From Agapanthus africanus (taxonomy: Eukaryota > Streptophyta > Magnoliopsida > Asparagales > Amaryllidaceae), in contig JASDDO010000006.1 in the NCBI GenBank assembly GCA_030015575.1, forward strand, positions 206,155,632-206,219,631: a stretch of 64,000 nt of DNA, written 5' to 3'. The translations under genes and the position numbers were made by a program. Shown in pieces: positions 33,006-44,733 of the stretch. Numbering within the stretch: the stretch's first letter is position 1; each line of letters begins with the position of its first letter. The notes beneath the pieces were generated by a model. That model saw only the letters and a list, made by a program, of their open reading frames with translations. It ran no database searches and was not told the origin of the DNA.

Positions 33006-35176
33006 TGTAAGTCCACGTTGCGACCCCCGGTGCTTACGGGGAGGCGGAAACGGTATAATAAACAAATTTTTATCGCAAGAGGCAACATGGACTAAACAAG
33101 GTCGGGATCGTGTCTAAACTAAACTAGAAAACTTGCTAAAGAGATTTAGCTACTCGGATGAAGATGGTTATACCTAGCTTGTCTTGAACTCCTTCGTCTT
33201 CAAGCTCCGGTGGTGGTCCGATGGCTCCTTCTCGTCGTCTCCGTACGCCGAAGATAGATCCACTTGAAAGCTCCAACCTTTAGCTCCTTCTTCGTTCTTT
33301 GAAGAAACTAGTTCACTTGGTTTGCTAAACCTAGTTAACTAGAATGAGTAGAGAAGAAATAGAATGGGATTTTATCTATGGTTCTTGATTCTCAACTCAT
33401 GAGACAAGAGAACCATATATTAAAGAGAGGGAGCAAGAGCAAGAGGGTGAGAGCAAAGTGGAGAGCTCAAGAACAAGAGAGAGAATGAGCAAGAAAGAAT
33501 GAGGCTCTCTTTTGTCTCTCACCCTCTCATAATCCAAAGTAATCATAACTCATCATATCAAAAAAGTCTTATGTGTGATGGTTGAAGCAACCATAACCAT
33601 ATCATATCATCTACTCATTTTACCTAAATGAGCAAGCAAGAAAAAGTCTTTGCCATGAAATGATGGTTATGGTTATCATGATGGTCAACTAGTCAAGCCT
33701 AGTCAACCGGTCAACAAAGTCAACAAGTCAACAAAAGTCAACAAGTCAACAAAGTCAACAACCAAGTCACCATAATACTTAATTAATATAATAGTTAATC
33801 ACATATCATATTCTCATTAGGGTTGAGCAAAAAGTCAAAAAGTCAACGGTCAACTGTCAACAACCCTAATGAGAATCCGCTGTCTGTGCCTCCCTGTCAA
33901 CTGTGCATACACACCCGCATCCGCATTCCGAGGAACACGAATGCAAACTGGATAAATCCAATTCCATAAGGTACACTAAGATCTGGCTTAAACCAAAGCC
34001 CGCTAGTGTAAACTGTCCGGACACTGTACGTGCACAAGTGCACGGATGTGACCGAACCCTGTCGCAAAACCATGCGACCTGTCGCAATACCATGCGACCT
34101 CTACTCTTTTGCCTAAAGGCAAAAAGCTTTCTCTGTGGGACTCTAATGACTCGACACTACGCTGGCAGTGGGTTTAACCACAGACCGCAAGCGGCACTAG
34201 CTGTGCGTAACGGTCCCCAGGTAATGCCGACAAGAAGACCGACGAGGCGAAACCCATCTGAACTCCTACTGAGCCTGAGTGTGACATTCTCCGTACAGTC
34301 CGGTCTGTTCGTCTGATACTTCGCATGGCGGGCCTAGGGGGCGGTAAACGTCAGTCCCCCAATAGCGGTACAAGTCGTGCCGGAGCGAAGCCCAAAACAC
34401 CCTGAGATAACACTGGAAACCTACCAGTATATCTCGTTTGCCCTGGCCAGGGACTACTCGTGTAATGGCTCTCCTAGACACAGCGCGATGTCAACCCCCA
34501 ATACCGGGAGAGACGAATCCTGTCTAACCGTCACTTCCTCCAAGTGCTTCGGGACTGCACCCAACCACCACCTGTTTGCACGACTCCTTTGAGCCGTGGT
34601 AGGGTAGTGATCAAAGTACAGTGGGAACACACCCGAGGCGAAGTGACAGTGTCAAGTCAGCAGACTAAGCTGTACTCATGTCACCTGGGAACTGATAACT
34701 GACGATAGGTATAATACCAACTGGTCAGTTCCCGACGAGTCCTGTCCAGTGTACCCGTAACCTAACGGGCACCCGCATACTATCTCAAGTACGACGTACT
34801 GACGGCTGTGGGACAGACCGTCTCCCACACTGGGATGAGAAGCGCATGTGCTGGTCTACTCCGGAGTATCGATGCCCTGTCTCGATAGTCCTGCGACCAG
34901 GGACCTGCATAAGGATGTGCTTATAGATTACCCAGCCCCACTAGTGTGACGGCCATCACATCGCTGGTAATCAAGCAAAGATCCTAAGGGCTCCACTAAT
35001 GTGTTCAGGCGATATACAAAAATAAACACATGTACACATTGAAATAGAAATAAACCAAGTAGCATACTACTATTTGGAGCAAGATTGTATATACAAGGTG
35101 AGTATCCCAAGCTTCCATTAAGTAATATACATACTAGTATGATACAGTAATGGCCTCTAGGGCATATACACTAACA
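33006..35176 (-). repeat. Copia-E 5' LTR (right)
   Basis: This 2,171-bp partner of 24780-26942 has the same TGTAAG and CTAACA ends and the same hairpins. The paired 71- to 137-codon frames seen in both LTRs are shared only because the LTRs are copies; they carry no known domain. Confidence 0.93.
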
Positions 35177-35181
35177 ATAAA

Positions 35182-37033
35182 GTGTGCATGTACCTATCAC
35201 TAATGGTACAATAATCTATAGGTATGCTGGTAACTAGCATGTAAGTATGTCTGAGCATATATGTAAGCATGTAGGTATATAGGTATGCTATATGTCAATG
35301 CGTAAAGAAATATGAATCAAAGTCTCAATGTCCCTAACCAAGCAATATCATATCTATAAGTGGGTTGTGCGTGACATAGCAATTATTGACGGTGTGTGTA
35401 GCATACAATCAGTGCGCGTGCAACATGAATCGTCAATAATATGTGCAGTGTCCTAAGGATACTAGTCCAAGCACAACAATATCTAAGTAATAGGATAAAT
35501 GCGTAATTCTAAATATGACATAGAATATGCGACAGAAATAACATCTCTAGCCCAGACGCATAACGCCATGCGGGCGATTCCCCTGTAGATGTTAAATCTA
35601 CTCACCAACGCACCTGGCTAAGTGAAGGCTACCACCTGTTTTTCCCTTGTCGTAGCGTCTGAAATCCCCGCTTGCGAACCTAAAATTTCATAAACACATC
35701 ACATAAGCAAATATCCTACATCGACGAAAAGACAACGAAACGCAAAGAAAACGGCGAGAAAATTACGCTGCGCACTTAGCGCACCTAACAGGCACAACAT
35801 CGGCAAAAAACCCTAATTGGGGTCACTAAACTACAAAACACTAAGTCTAGACCCCGATCGTCCCGATCGCGCAACACAACACAAAAATTACGAGGACTAC
35901 AATAGATATAACCTCGCAACGAACAATCGAACCCACGTCGGAAAAACCCCGAAACCTAGTAAACAACCTATCGCAATATTTCGCACTAGTTTCAAGATAA
36001 CGCATATCTAGCGATTACAAACACCTTAAAATAGCTTAACTAAGCTATCTAAACAATTCCTATATTTTTAACACTTGCTAAATAAATTTTAGAAAAAACC
36101 TAGTAAGCAAAAATTGCATAATTAAACAAAGTATTCATTAGCAATAATTATCATTTTCTACTAGGTTAAGCTTTTCCTAAACACAAATTAACACTTCAAT
36201 TAAATATTAAACACCTAAATTAATCTTTAACCTTAACTTGAATTTCTAAAACCATTTCAAGAATTTTGAAACATGAAATATAAAGCTTAAACTAACATCT
36301 AATTAAGCTAGCATAAAGTATTAAGTAACAATTAGAGATTTGGGTTAGGGTTTTATACCTTCAAGAACACCACTTGAATCAAGAATAAAACCAAACTTTA
36401 GCCTCCAAAATCATCACTAGAATGAAGATCCAAGCAACTTTTGTGAAGAAGAATGAAGGTTTTGGATTTTATTTGAATTTCTATGAATTTATTTTGATTT
36501 TTCATGATTTATTTGTGCAAGAAATGATGAAAAATGAGTGAGGAAGAACAAGGGCAGCAAGGGGGAGAGAGGGGCCGGCCATGAGGGTGTGGGGGGTGTT
36601 TTATGCAAAAAAGAAGAAGAAAGTTCTAGTTTAATTCATTAATTGCTTCATTAAATGCAAAAATGACACATTTTCTTTCATTTTCTTTTCTTTTTTAATT
36701 CAAAAACCCTTTGCACTAAAAATATCTAGATATTTAAAAAGAAGGTTCTAAAAATAGTTGCAGTGATGATTTCCAAAAAAAAATTCATTTAGAAGAAATT
36801 TCCCGATTTACGTGCATATTTTACCGGCTAAAATAATATTTTATTTGGGAAAAATTCTATCTGAACCAAAACCTCCCAAATACCCCCAAAGTTCGTGCAC
36901 AAGCTTTATTTTAGCTAAAATAGGTGCTGGCAAGTTTCTACGGACGTTTGATCGAAATCGGGTTAAAACGGAAAATACCGACAATTTTGCCCTAATACGG
37001 AAAAATTCGCAAAACGATTTCTGAAACGTTACA
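35182..37033 (-). repeat. Gypsy-K 3' LTR, second fragment
   Basis: This continues 22747-24779 after Copia-E and its target duplicate. It matches 42900-44728 and ends GAAACGTTACA beside the polypurine tract. No gene is present. Confidence 0.9.
35382..35440 (-). other. Inverted repeat in Gypsy-K left LTR
   Basis: ATTATTGACG (35382-35391) and CGTCAATAAT (35431-35440) pair perfectly across 39 bases. It is homologous in position to the inverted repeats of Gypsy-J and Gypsy-L but with different stem bases. Confidence 0.8.
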
Positions 37034-37046
37034 ATCTTCACCCCTT
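37034..37046 (-). other. Polypurine tract, Gypsy-K
   Basis: In element orientation AAGGGGTGAAGAT directly precedes the 3' LTR, as expected for the plus-strand primer of a gypsy element. Confidence 0.85.
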
Positions 37047-38700
37047 AAAGAAATTCGGTCCCCGAATTAAAATTCATCTACGCGTACCTTCAAGAAGATG
37101 AGTACAAAACACCTAAATCTCGCTTGCAGCTTGCCAAGTGATCACCTCACTATACAGCTACGCCAAAGAACCCTCACAGACGGCAAGACCCTTGACCGAA
37201 GTTCCTCCACCTGCCGATCCACTATAACTAGCGGTTGCTGGTGAACGAAAGATCGCGTCCAAGCTAATTGGTCTGATGCTGAATCATGTGAAAAAGGTCA
37301 TGAAGATAATTGTGAAGTATCAACACAGGGAATACGGGGTGAATACTCAAAAATCTGGACGGAAGTGCCAAATTATAGGCAACGGAACTAACTCGCTTGA
37401 GGATCTCAAAAGGACCTACAATCCCGGGATAAGCTTTCCAAAACTCAACACGTCATTCATCGGAAAATCCCGTAGGAATACATGATCTCCCACTGCGAAC
37501 TCAAGTCTGCGACCACTACGTTCGGCATAAGACCTCTGTCTGCACTGGGCTACTCTCATCCTGACCTGAACCAACTGGATCATCTCCGAAGTCTCTAGAC
37601 TAGCTGGGGTCAAAAAATCCTACTTACACAGAGTCAGAAAAACAGACTGGTGACCGACACAACCTAACAAACAAAACTTAAAGGTTGACAATTGGAGTGC
37701 CTCCTGATAACAGCTATCGAAGGAGAATTCTAACAATGGCAAGTGACGATCCCAACTGCCGACAAAAATTAATATGTACGCACAAGCATATCCTCCAGAG
37801 TAGGCATAGACCGCTCTCACAAAACCATCATCCCGCGAATGGAAAAACGGAGCTAAAGCTCAACCAGTACCCAAGGCTTCCTGAAGTTCCTGCCCAAAAC
37901 GGCAAGCGAATAGGGTGCCCTATTTGGATACGACCCATGAAGGAACTCCATGCAACGCACAAACTTAACCAAGGACAACTGAGCAACCCGAGTATAACCA
38001 GACAACTAGCATCCGAATGGCGTCACACCCTGACTAAACCTGGGTTGATACCATAACGAAATTCATGGAGATTTGCTCATACTCCCACTTCGGAACGGTT
38101 AAAGGTTGCTAATCTCCATCCGGTATCAGATGCTTAGTACACAACAAGACAGACACCTCGAAACGAAATCCAAAACTTCTCTTTACATCCTTGCCCACCC
38201 ATAACTATCTCACAAGTCATGTCAAATGCTGGTGGAACTTGAATGAGTACAGAGAATTGGCATATGTGCCTGCTCTAGGGTTTCACGTCTCTACCCAATA
38301 GTATCAGGTACACAAACGCGTCCCTAAACTTAGCACACCCTTGTCACAAATCAAGGACTCTGAATCATTACCTAGCCAAGTATGCTCAAGAATCATTGAC
38401 GAACGAGCATCGGCGGGCAGTGCCTCGCGAAAGCGATTAAGAAGAAGTGGTCGGGCGCGGACATGAGCAAGCTTTCCCCTCAGTAGAGGCGAACATAAGC
38501 TGTACTCCACGATCGCACAAGAACTGTAAATCTGCAGAAAACTATCTGAACACTGCGCACAGCTGGAACAAGCTAACCCCGGGCCTACGACTCCGGCATC
38601 AGCTACCACAATCGCCTTGCCACGGGTAACGAGGATCTCACAAACACAATCCTACACAAGCTTCATCTAACGGCGCTGTATCAACAATCAAAACCCGCTG
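37047..38700 (-). pseudogene. Gypsy-K: integrase-end remnant
   Basis: Fragments of the end of a gypsy pol read on the minus strand. The frame 37416-37613 carries SYAERSGRRLEFAVGDHVFL, the usual stretch after the integrase core of plant gypsy elements. The frame 38304-38609 has LICDKGVLSLGTRLC, resembling the region before the integrase zinc finger. Little of the integrase core can be followed between them, so part of it is deleted or diverged past recognition. Stops and frame changes are frequent. Confidence 0.7.
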
Positions 38701-39900
38701 CAGGAAGATGTACATTAAGCTCTGGTGGTCCGTGAATATCTGACATGACTCTCCAAACAAGTAGTATCTCTAATCTTCGACGCACGACCACCGCGGCCAT
38801 CTCTAGATCATGAGTGGGATATCCTGCTCGTACTTCCTCCCACTGGCGGGAAGCAAAAGCGATAACTCTATAGTGTCACCTCAGTACACAATCGAGCCCC
38901 ACTCGCGAAACATCACAGTTAAACAACAAAGTCGCCCGAACCAGAAAGCAAAGAAAGAACTAGTGCAGTTGTCAACCGAATCTCCAACTGCCGAAAACTC
39001 CGCACACATGCCTCAGTCCAAGGAAAAAGAACCTCCTTTCCGGTCAGTCCAGTCAACTGCGTAGCGATACACAGGCAATCCTGCACGAAACGGTGGTAAA
39101 AACCGGCTAAGCCCAAAAATCTGTGGACTTCCGTCCGTACACAAGCCTGGGCCAAAGCTGTACGGCCTCGATCTTCCTTGGGACCATACGAATACCGTCT
39201 CCCGTAACTACAAGACCTAGGAGTCAACACAAACAAGCCTGAAGGAACACTCCGAGAATCTAGCAACAGCTTGGGCTCTCCCAATGTCTGCAAAACAAAT
39301 ACTCAAGTGCTACTCCTGTCCCTCACGACACATTGAATAGACCAGAATGTCATCCATAACACAACAATAACTGGTCGAGGAACGGCCTGAAGAAATCTGG
39401 TTCATCATATCTATGAATGCTGCTAGGGCATTGGTGAGTCCAATGACACCACCAAAACACACAAAGCCCGTAGCACGCACAAGGCAGTCTTCAGAATGTC
39501 ATCACTCCGAACCCTCAACAATGATGACCTGATCCCAAACAAAGTTCGAAAATGTCTCGCACTAGGAAGCTGAACGAAGAAATCGTCAATGCGAGGTAAC
39601 GGATACCTATCCGCACCGTAAGCCAGTTCAATTGACGATCAATCAATACAAAACCTCAAACTACCGTCTTTCTCCTTGACGAACAGAAATAGGAGCTCCC
39701 CAATGCGAAACACTCAGACACGCAAGCCCCACAGCAAACAACTATGCAGCTGATCCTTAAGCTCCCTAAGCTTCGCCGGCTTATCTGGAACAACGTCGGA
39801 AAACTCTCGCACGAAGGAACCCGGTACAACAAACCCACTGTGGCTCCGGTATCACGAATGAATGTCAAGAATCCTCGACATCCTCTCCTCAAAAGCCGAC
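38701..39900 (-). pseudogene. Gypsy-K: reverse transcriptase and RNase H remnant
   Basis: Reading from 39900 downward, several frames give KPAKLRELKDQL, then LFVKEKDGSLRFCID, the opening of a Ty3/gypsy RT. Near 39340-39370 the active-site box reads MDDILVYS, with the usual second Asp pair. The frame 38919-39293 continues with HRFLGLAGFYHRFVQD and FPWTEACVRSFRQLE, the RT-RNase H junction typical of plant gypsy pol. Many frame changes are needed, so no protein is made. The order agrees with the primer site at 40869. Confidence 0.85.
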
Positions 39901-40652
39901 TAGCAAAAAAGGCTCAATTCAAGCTGTGTGAGGCGACACCACTGCCTTCCTATGCACAACAAGAACTGACTCGCCGGGAAAACAAACCCTGTCTGTTTTC
40001 TCACGGCAGTCCACAGACGCATAGCACGTAGGTAACCAGTCCGTGCCTCGGAGAACGTCAAATCCAACATCTCTAGAAGGATCAAAACGACGGACATATC
40101 TCTATCTCCTATCCGATTGGCACACGACTGAATTACGTGTCGCGTAACAAAAGAATCTCTGACAGAAGTTAACAAAACAAACGGCTGATCTAGCTAACAC
40201 GACTCTCCTCGTCCCAAACCTCTGCTACTCCCGCGACGGTCACGAAAGCTGTCTCGACGACTAGGCCTCTGTCTCTGGGCTGGTACACCAGTACTCGTCC
40301 TCCACTGTTCCGGAACTCCCAAAGTCTCTGGAAGGCATGCCTCGTCAACTGGGGCTGCATCTACTAGTGCTATGTAAGTGACGGAATGCTGCATGATGAT
40401 TGCAAGGAACAACTGAGTAACAGGGGTGACAACCTCCTGTCGCTGCGCTCGGACGGTCTCAACCAATGAACTCATCGTGTGGCGTAAGTCCCGCATCTCT
40501 GCCACAAGCCTAGCGATACTATCTGTCGAAGGCGGATCCATCTTCTCCTGTGCAACGAGCGCGCCATCCTGGTCAGTCCTTGACCCACCCGAGTCAACTC
40601 TGACCTCGGCCCTCGCTGCATCACTCTGATTCCCCATAGTCGGCAGCGGCAA
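39901..40652 (-). pseudogene. Gypsy-K: gag remnant lacking capsid
   Basis: A 152-codon frame (40194-40652) starts MPLPTMGNQSDAARAEV, about 220 nt after the primer site. It has an acidic/coiled N-terminal part (IARLVAEMRDLRHTMSSLVE) and jumps to an arginine-rich C-terminal linker (RRDSFRDRRGSSRGLGRG). The capsid domain expected between them is missing. No clear zinc knuckle could be read in 39901-40190. Start choice: first in-frame ATG; the second, at MGNQ, is also possible. Confidence 0.65.
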
Positions 40653-40868
40653 AGGCTATTAAATAGAGATAGGATTCGATATGAACACGGAAATCGAATC
40701 TCAAGGATATATATCAAGGAAGGAATTTCAAGCAATTTGTACTTAGGTCACTTTAGGCGGAGTACCGCATCGTGAGTATGCCGCGGACATACACACTACG
40801 TTACTCTGCTTAAGCTACCTACTCCATCAAACCAAGGTCATCCTACACTCCGAAAGGTAAAACCTAAC

Positions 40869-40880
40869 GCTCTGATACCA
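40869..40880 (-). other. Primer-binding site, Gypsy-K
   Basis: On the minus strand the site reads TGGTATCAGAGC, complementary to initiator tRNA-Met. It lies four bases from the LTR end at 40885. Confidence 0.92.
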
Positions 40881-40884
40881 ACTT

Positions 40885-43800
40885 TGTCACGACCCGAAAT
40901 TGGCATGTGACGGCTTTAATACTACGCAACGTCTACAGGCGTAACGCAGTAAAAGAAAGGCAAAACCCAGAAATCTAAACCAGAAAAAGACAAGAAAAGA
41001 TAAGAAACATTGTTTAAAAGTCTTTGAAATCACAACCCAAATTCTTTAATTGTCCAACTTTATTTCCTTTAAAATTTTGGCAGCACCTCCTTTGTAAAAG
41101 AAAGCCCTAAAAATGGGTACAACATAAATATAAAGTAAAGCATCCCCAAACGGGAGCAAATACACGCCCAAAGGCGGAAAACAACCACCACAACAAATAT
41201 ACGACGCCGTAGCGAAGTAATAAAAGGCGATAGAAAGGAAACTGTATAAAAGACAACAAGTCACAACATAATATACAACAACGTCCTCACCAAGTCTCTA
41301 AGTCAATATGAAAATAGTAGATGGAGAGTACATGGATACAACGAATATACAATACAACGAATAACAACAAAACCCACCTAAGCAACTGCACACTGTGAGC
41401 TGATGCGGTATACGTAGAAAAAGATGATAAGATGTGTGATAATAGCCTGCCTCTGACTATCCTGAGGAACACCTGCAAACACCGTGGCACAACGGGGGTG
41501 AGTTACCAACTCGTGAATAGTAAATAACATATACAGGTAATCGCAAGTATGCACGTACAGCGTGAATCTAACATGTGCAATTAATAGCAATAAAAAGTCA
41601 TATGAATGCAATAATCATGAAAGGTACACTAGCAGGTACAACTAATACATGAAGCAATGCATATAAATAAAGTTATGTAAATGCAACAGTCATGAAAGGT
41701 ACTCTAACAGGTACTACTAATACATGAAGCAGTGCATAAACAATAAATGTGGAGTATGGAATGAAATATGTCATTTCCACGGAATCCGGACATCGTGGTA
41801 GGATCACAATCTATCAAGACAAATCCAAATCCCAATTTCTCAAATCAGCCCCCAAAATGGCTCCCATATCATATAAGTCTCATAAATCCTGAATGTACAA
41901 TATCGAATAAATCGCATATATCCTGAATGTACAAATCAGCAATCTCATAAATATCCTGTATCCAATATCAAATGAATCATCTATATCCCAAATCAAATTA
42001 TCAAGTAAAAATCTAACACCCTAAATATATTTGCATGAATAAATATGATGATGTATATAATTTAATGTCAATACACATATATTAGCGTCTCATTCCACTA
42101 ATATTGGTGTAAGGGCATATATAACAGCGGCCTAATCCCCTGTTATATATACAAAGCAGTAAAAAAAAATATTATGAAACCAATGTGTCAAGCATCGATA
42201 CAGAAATGCTGATCTATCAGGTGCTGTCACCACGACTGGCCCCCTGATATGTACGTATCATACGCTATCGTGAAAGCACGAGTGCCTAGCTCTGACCCTC
42301 GCCTCTCGACGTATCAATACGTACATGATTTCTGTCGGTATCCACATGATAACCGCTGAGTCATTGGTAATGTCACCGGAAAGTATGGTTCCCCCACTAA
42401 CTCATCTCCTCACTGAGATTCTTGCCCCGGGGTACCTCCGGGCCCCACCATGTAGCCGCATACAGACCCCTCTTTTCCTCACATCGGGTATATAATTAGA
42501 ACTGATAAATCTCATGGTGGCTGCTGAAATATCAAATCAAGGGAAACCAGGTTTTTCAAATATTGCATAATTTCATGAACTCCTACGGTCCCTAAATCCA
42601 GCAAACATCATGAAAAATCCATGAATATAATATATGCAACATAAACTGAAATGTAAGCATATAAAGGAAAAGCCGCTAATTAACCGCAACAAGTTAATAT
42701 AAATATCATGCGGTTCCTAATTTTCTCCAATTCTAAAATAACATTAGGTAAAGATAAACATGTAGCTATAACCAGATGTTTGTGAAAACATAAAGGTATA
42801 GCAAGATATATGTATCTACCTATAAGTAATGATGTAGTATACCCCCTGGGTATAAGTGAAATAGGTGTGCAAGGTATACCTGTAGCTATGTCATAAAGTT
42901 TGCATATACCTATCAGTAATGGCACAATAATCTATAGGTATGCAGGTAACTAGCATGTAAATATGTCTGAACATTTATGTAAGCATGTAGGTATACATGT
43001 ATGCTATAAGTCAATGCGTAAAGAAATATGAATCAAGTTCTCAATGTCCCAAACCAAGAAATATCATATCTATAAGTGGGTTATGCATGACATGGCAATT
43101 ATTGACGGTGTGTGTAGCATACAATCAGTGCTCGTGCAACATGAATCGTCAATAATATATGCAGTGTCCTAAGGATACAAGTCCAAGCACAACAATATCT
43201 AAGTAATAGGGTAAATGCGCAATTCTAAATATGACATAGAATATTCGACAGAAATAACATCTCTAGCCCAGACGCATAACGCCATGCGGGCGATTCCCCT
43301 GTAGATGTTAAATCTACTCACCAACGCTCCTGGCTAAGTGAAGCCAACCACCTGTTTTCCCTTGTCGTAGCGTCCGAAGTTTCGCTTGCGAACCTTAAAT
43401 TTCACAAACACATCACATAAGAAAATATCCTACATCGACGAAAAGACAACGAAACGCAAAAAAAACGGCAAGAAAATTACACTACGCACTTAGCGCACCT
43501 AACATGCACGACATCGGCCAAAAACCCTAATTGGGGTCGCTAAACTACAAAATACTAAGTCTAGACCCCGATCATCCCGATCTCACAACACAACACAAAA
43601 ATTATGATGACTACAATAGATATAACCTCGCAACGAACAATCGAACCCACGTCGGAAAAACCCCGAAACCTAGTAAGCAACCTATCGTAATATTTCGCAC
43701 TAGTTTGAAGCTAACGCATATCTAGCGATTACAAACACCTTAAAATAGCTTAACTAATCTATCTAAACCAATCCTATATTTTTAACACTTGCTAAATAAA

Positions 43801-44728
43801 CTTTAGCAAAAACCTAGCAAGCAAAACTGCATAATTAAACAAATTATTCATTAGCAATAATTATCATTTTCTACTAGGTTAAGCTTTTCCTAAACACAAA
43901 TTAACACTTCAATTAAATATTAAACACCTAAATTAAGCTTTAACCTTAACTTGAATTTCTAAAACCATTTCAAGAATTTTGAAACATGAAATTTAAAGCT
44001 TAAACTAACATCTAATTAAGCTAGCATAAAGTATTAAGTAACAATTAGAGATTAGGGTTAGGGTTTTATACCTTCAAGAACACCATTTGAATCACGAATA
44101 AAACCAAACTTTAGCCTCCAAAATCCTCACTAGAATGAAGATCCAAGCATCTTTTGTGAAGAAGAATGAAGGTTTTGGATTTTATTTGAATTTCTATGAA
44201 TTTATTTGGATTTTTCATGATTTTTTTGTGCAAGAAATGATGAAAAATGAGTGAGGAAGAACAAAGGCAGCAAGGGGGAGAGAGGGGCCGGCCATGAGGG
44301 TGTGGGGGGTGTTTTGTGCAAAAAAGAAGAAGAAAGTTCTAGGTTAATTCATTAATTGCTTCATTACATTCAAAAATGACACATTTTCTTTCATTTTCTT
44401 TTCTATTTTAATTCAAAAACCTTTTGCACTAAAAATATCTAGATATTTATAAAGAAGGTTCTAAAAATAATTGTAGTGATGATTTCCAAAAAATTTCCCG
44501 ATTTACGTGCATATTTTACCGGCTAAAATAATATTTTATTTGGGAAAAATTCTATCTGAACCAAAAACTCCCAAATACCACCAAAGTTCGCGCACAAGCT
44601 TTATTTTAGCTAAAATAGTTGCCGGCAAGTTTATACGGACGTTCGATCAAAATCGGGTTAAAACGGAAAATACCGACAATTTTGCCTTAAAACGGAAAAA
44701 TTCGCAAAACGATTTCTGAAACATTACA
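40885..44728 (-). repeat. Gypsy-K 5' LTR (right), uninterrupted
   Basis: This 3,844-bp LTR starts TGTCACGACCCG and ends CATTACA. It preserves the empty site of Copia-E near 42899. It also carries the 58-bp tandem pair and a block GGCACAACGGGGGTGAGTTA (41486-41505) shared with Gypsy-L. No gene was found. The small frames (for example 43531-43725 and 44507-44719) recur in the left LTR by descent. Confidence 0.92.
43098..43156 (-). other. Inverted repeat in Gypsy-K right LTR
   Basis: ATTATTGACG (43098-43107) and CGTCAATAAT (43147-43156) are identical in stem to 35382-35440, although the 39-base spacer differs slightly. Confidence 0.8.
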
Positions 44729-44733
44729 TCACT

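Larger units (their letters stand above)
24780..35176 (-). mobile_element. Copia-E: nearly complete Ty1/copia element
   Basis: This 10,397-bp minus-strand element has LTRs of 2,163 and 2,171 bp and an exact duplication ATAAA (24775-24779 and 35177-35181). It has a perfect tRNA-Met primer site, a 2.1-kb leader, a gag-pol region with all domains, and the tract ATCTCCCACTT beside the left LTR. The two LTRs differ at only scattered positions by eye, and the coding region has few lesions. This fits its place as the innermost, youngest insertion of this branch. Confidence 0.95.
22747..44728 (-). mobile_element. Gypsy-K: Ty3/gypsy element with very long LTRs, carrying Copia-E
   Basis: The element runs from TGTCACGACCCG (22747) to a terminal TTACA (44728) and is flanked by the exact 5-bp duplication TCACT (22742-22746 and 44729-44733). 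Without Copia-E each LTR is about 3.85 kb and the interior (37034-40884) is also about 3.85 kb. Primer site, polypurine tract and pol remnants all read on the minus strand. RT and RNase H motifs and the CGGGTCGTGACA LTR end are typical of plant Ty3/gypsy. The short interior and deleted gag mark it as a defective copy. Confidence 0.92.
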
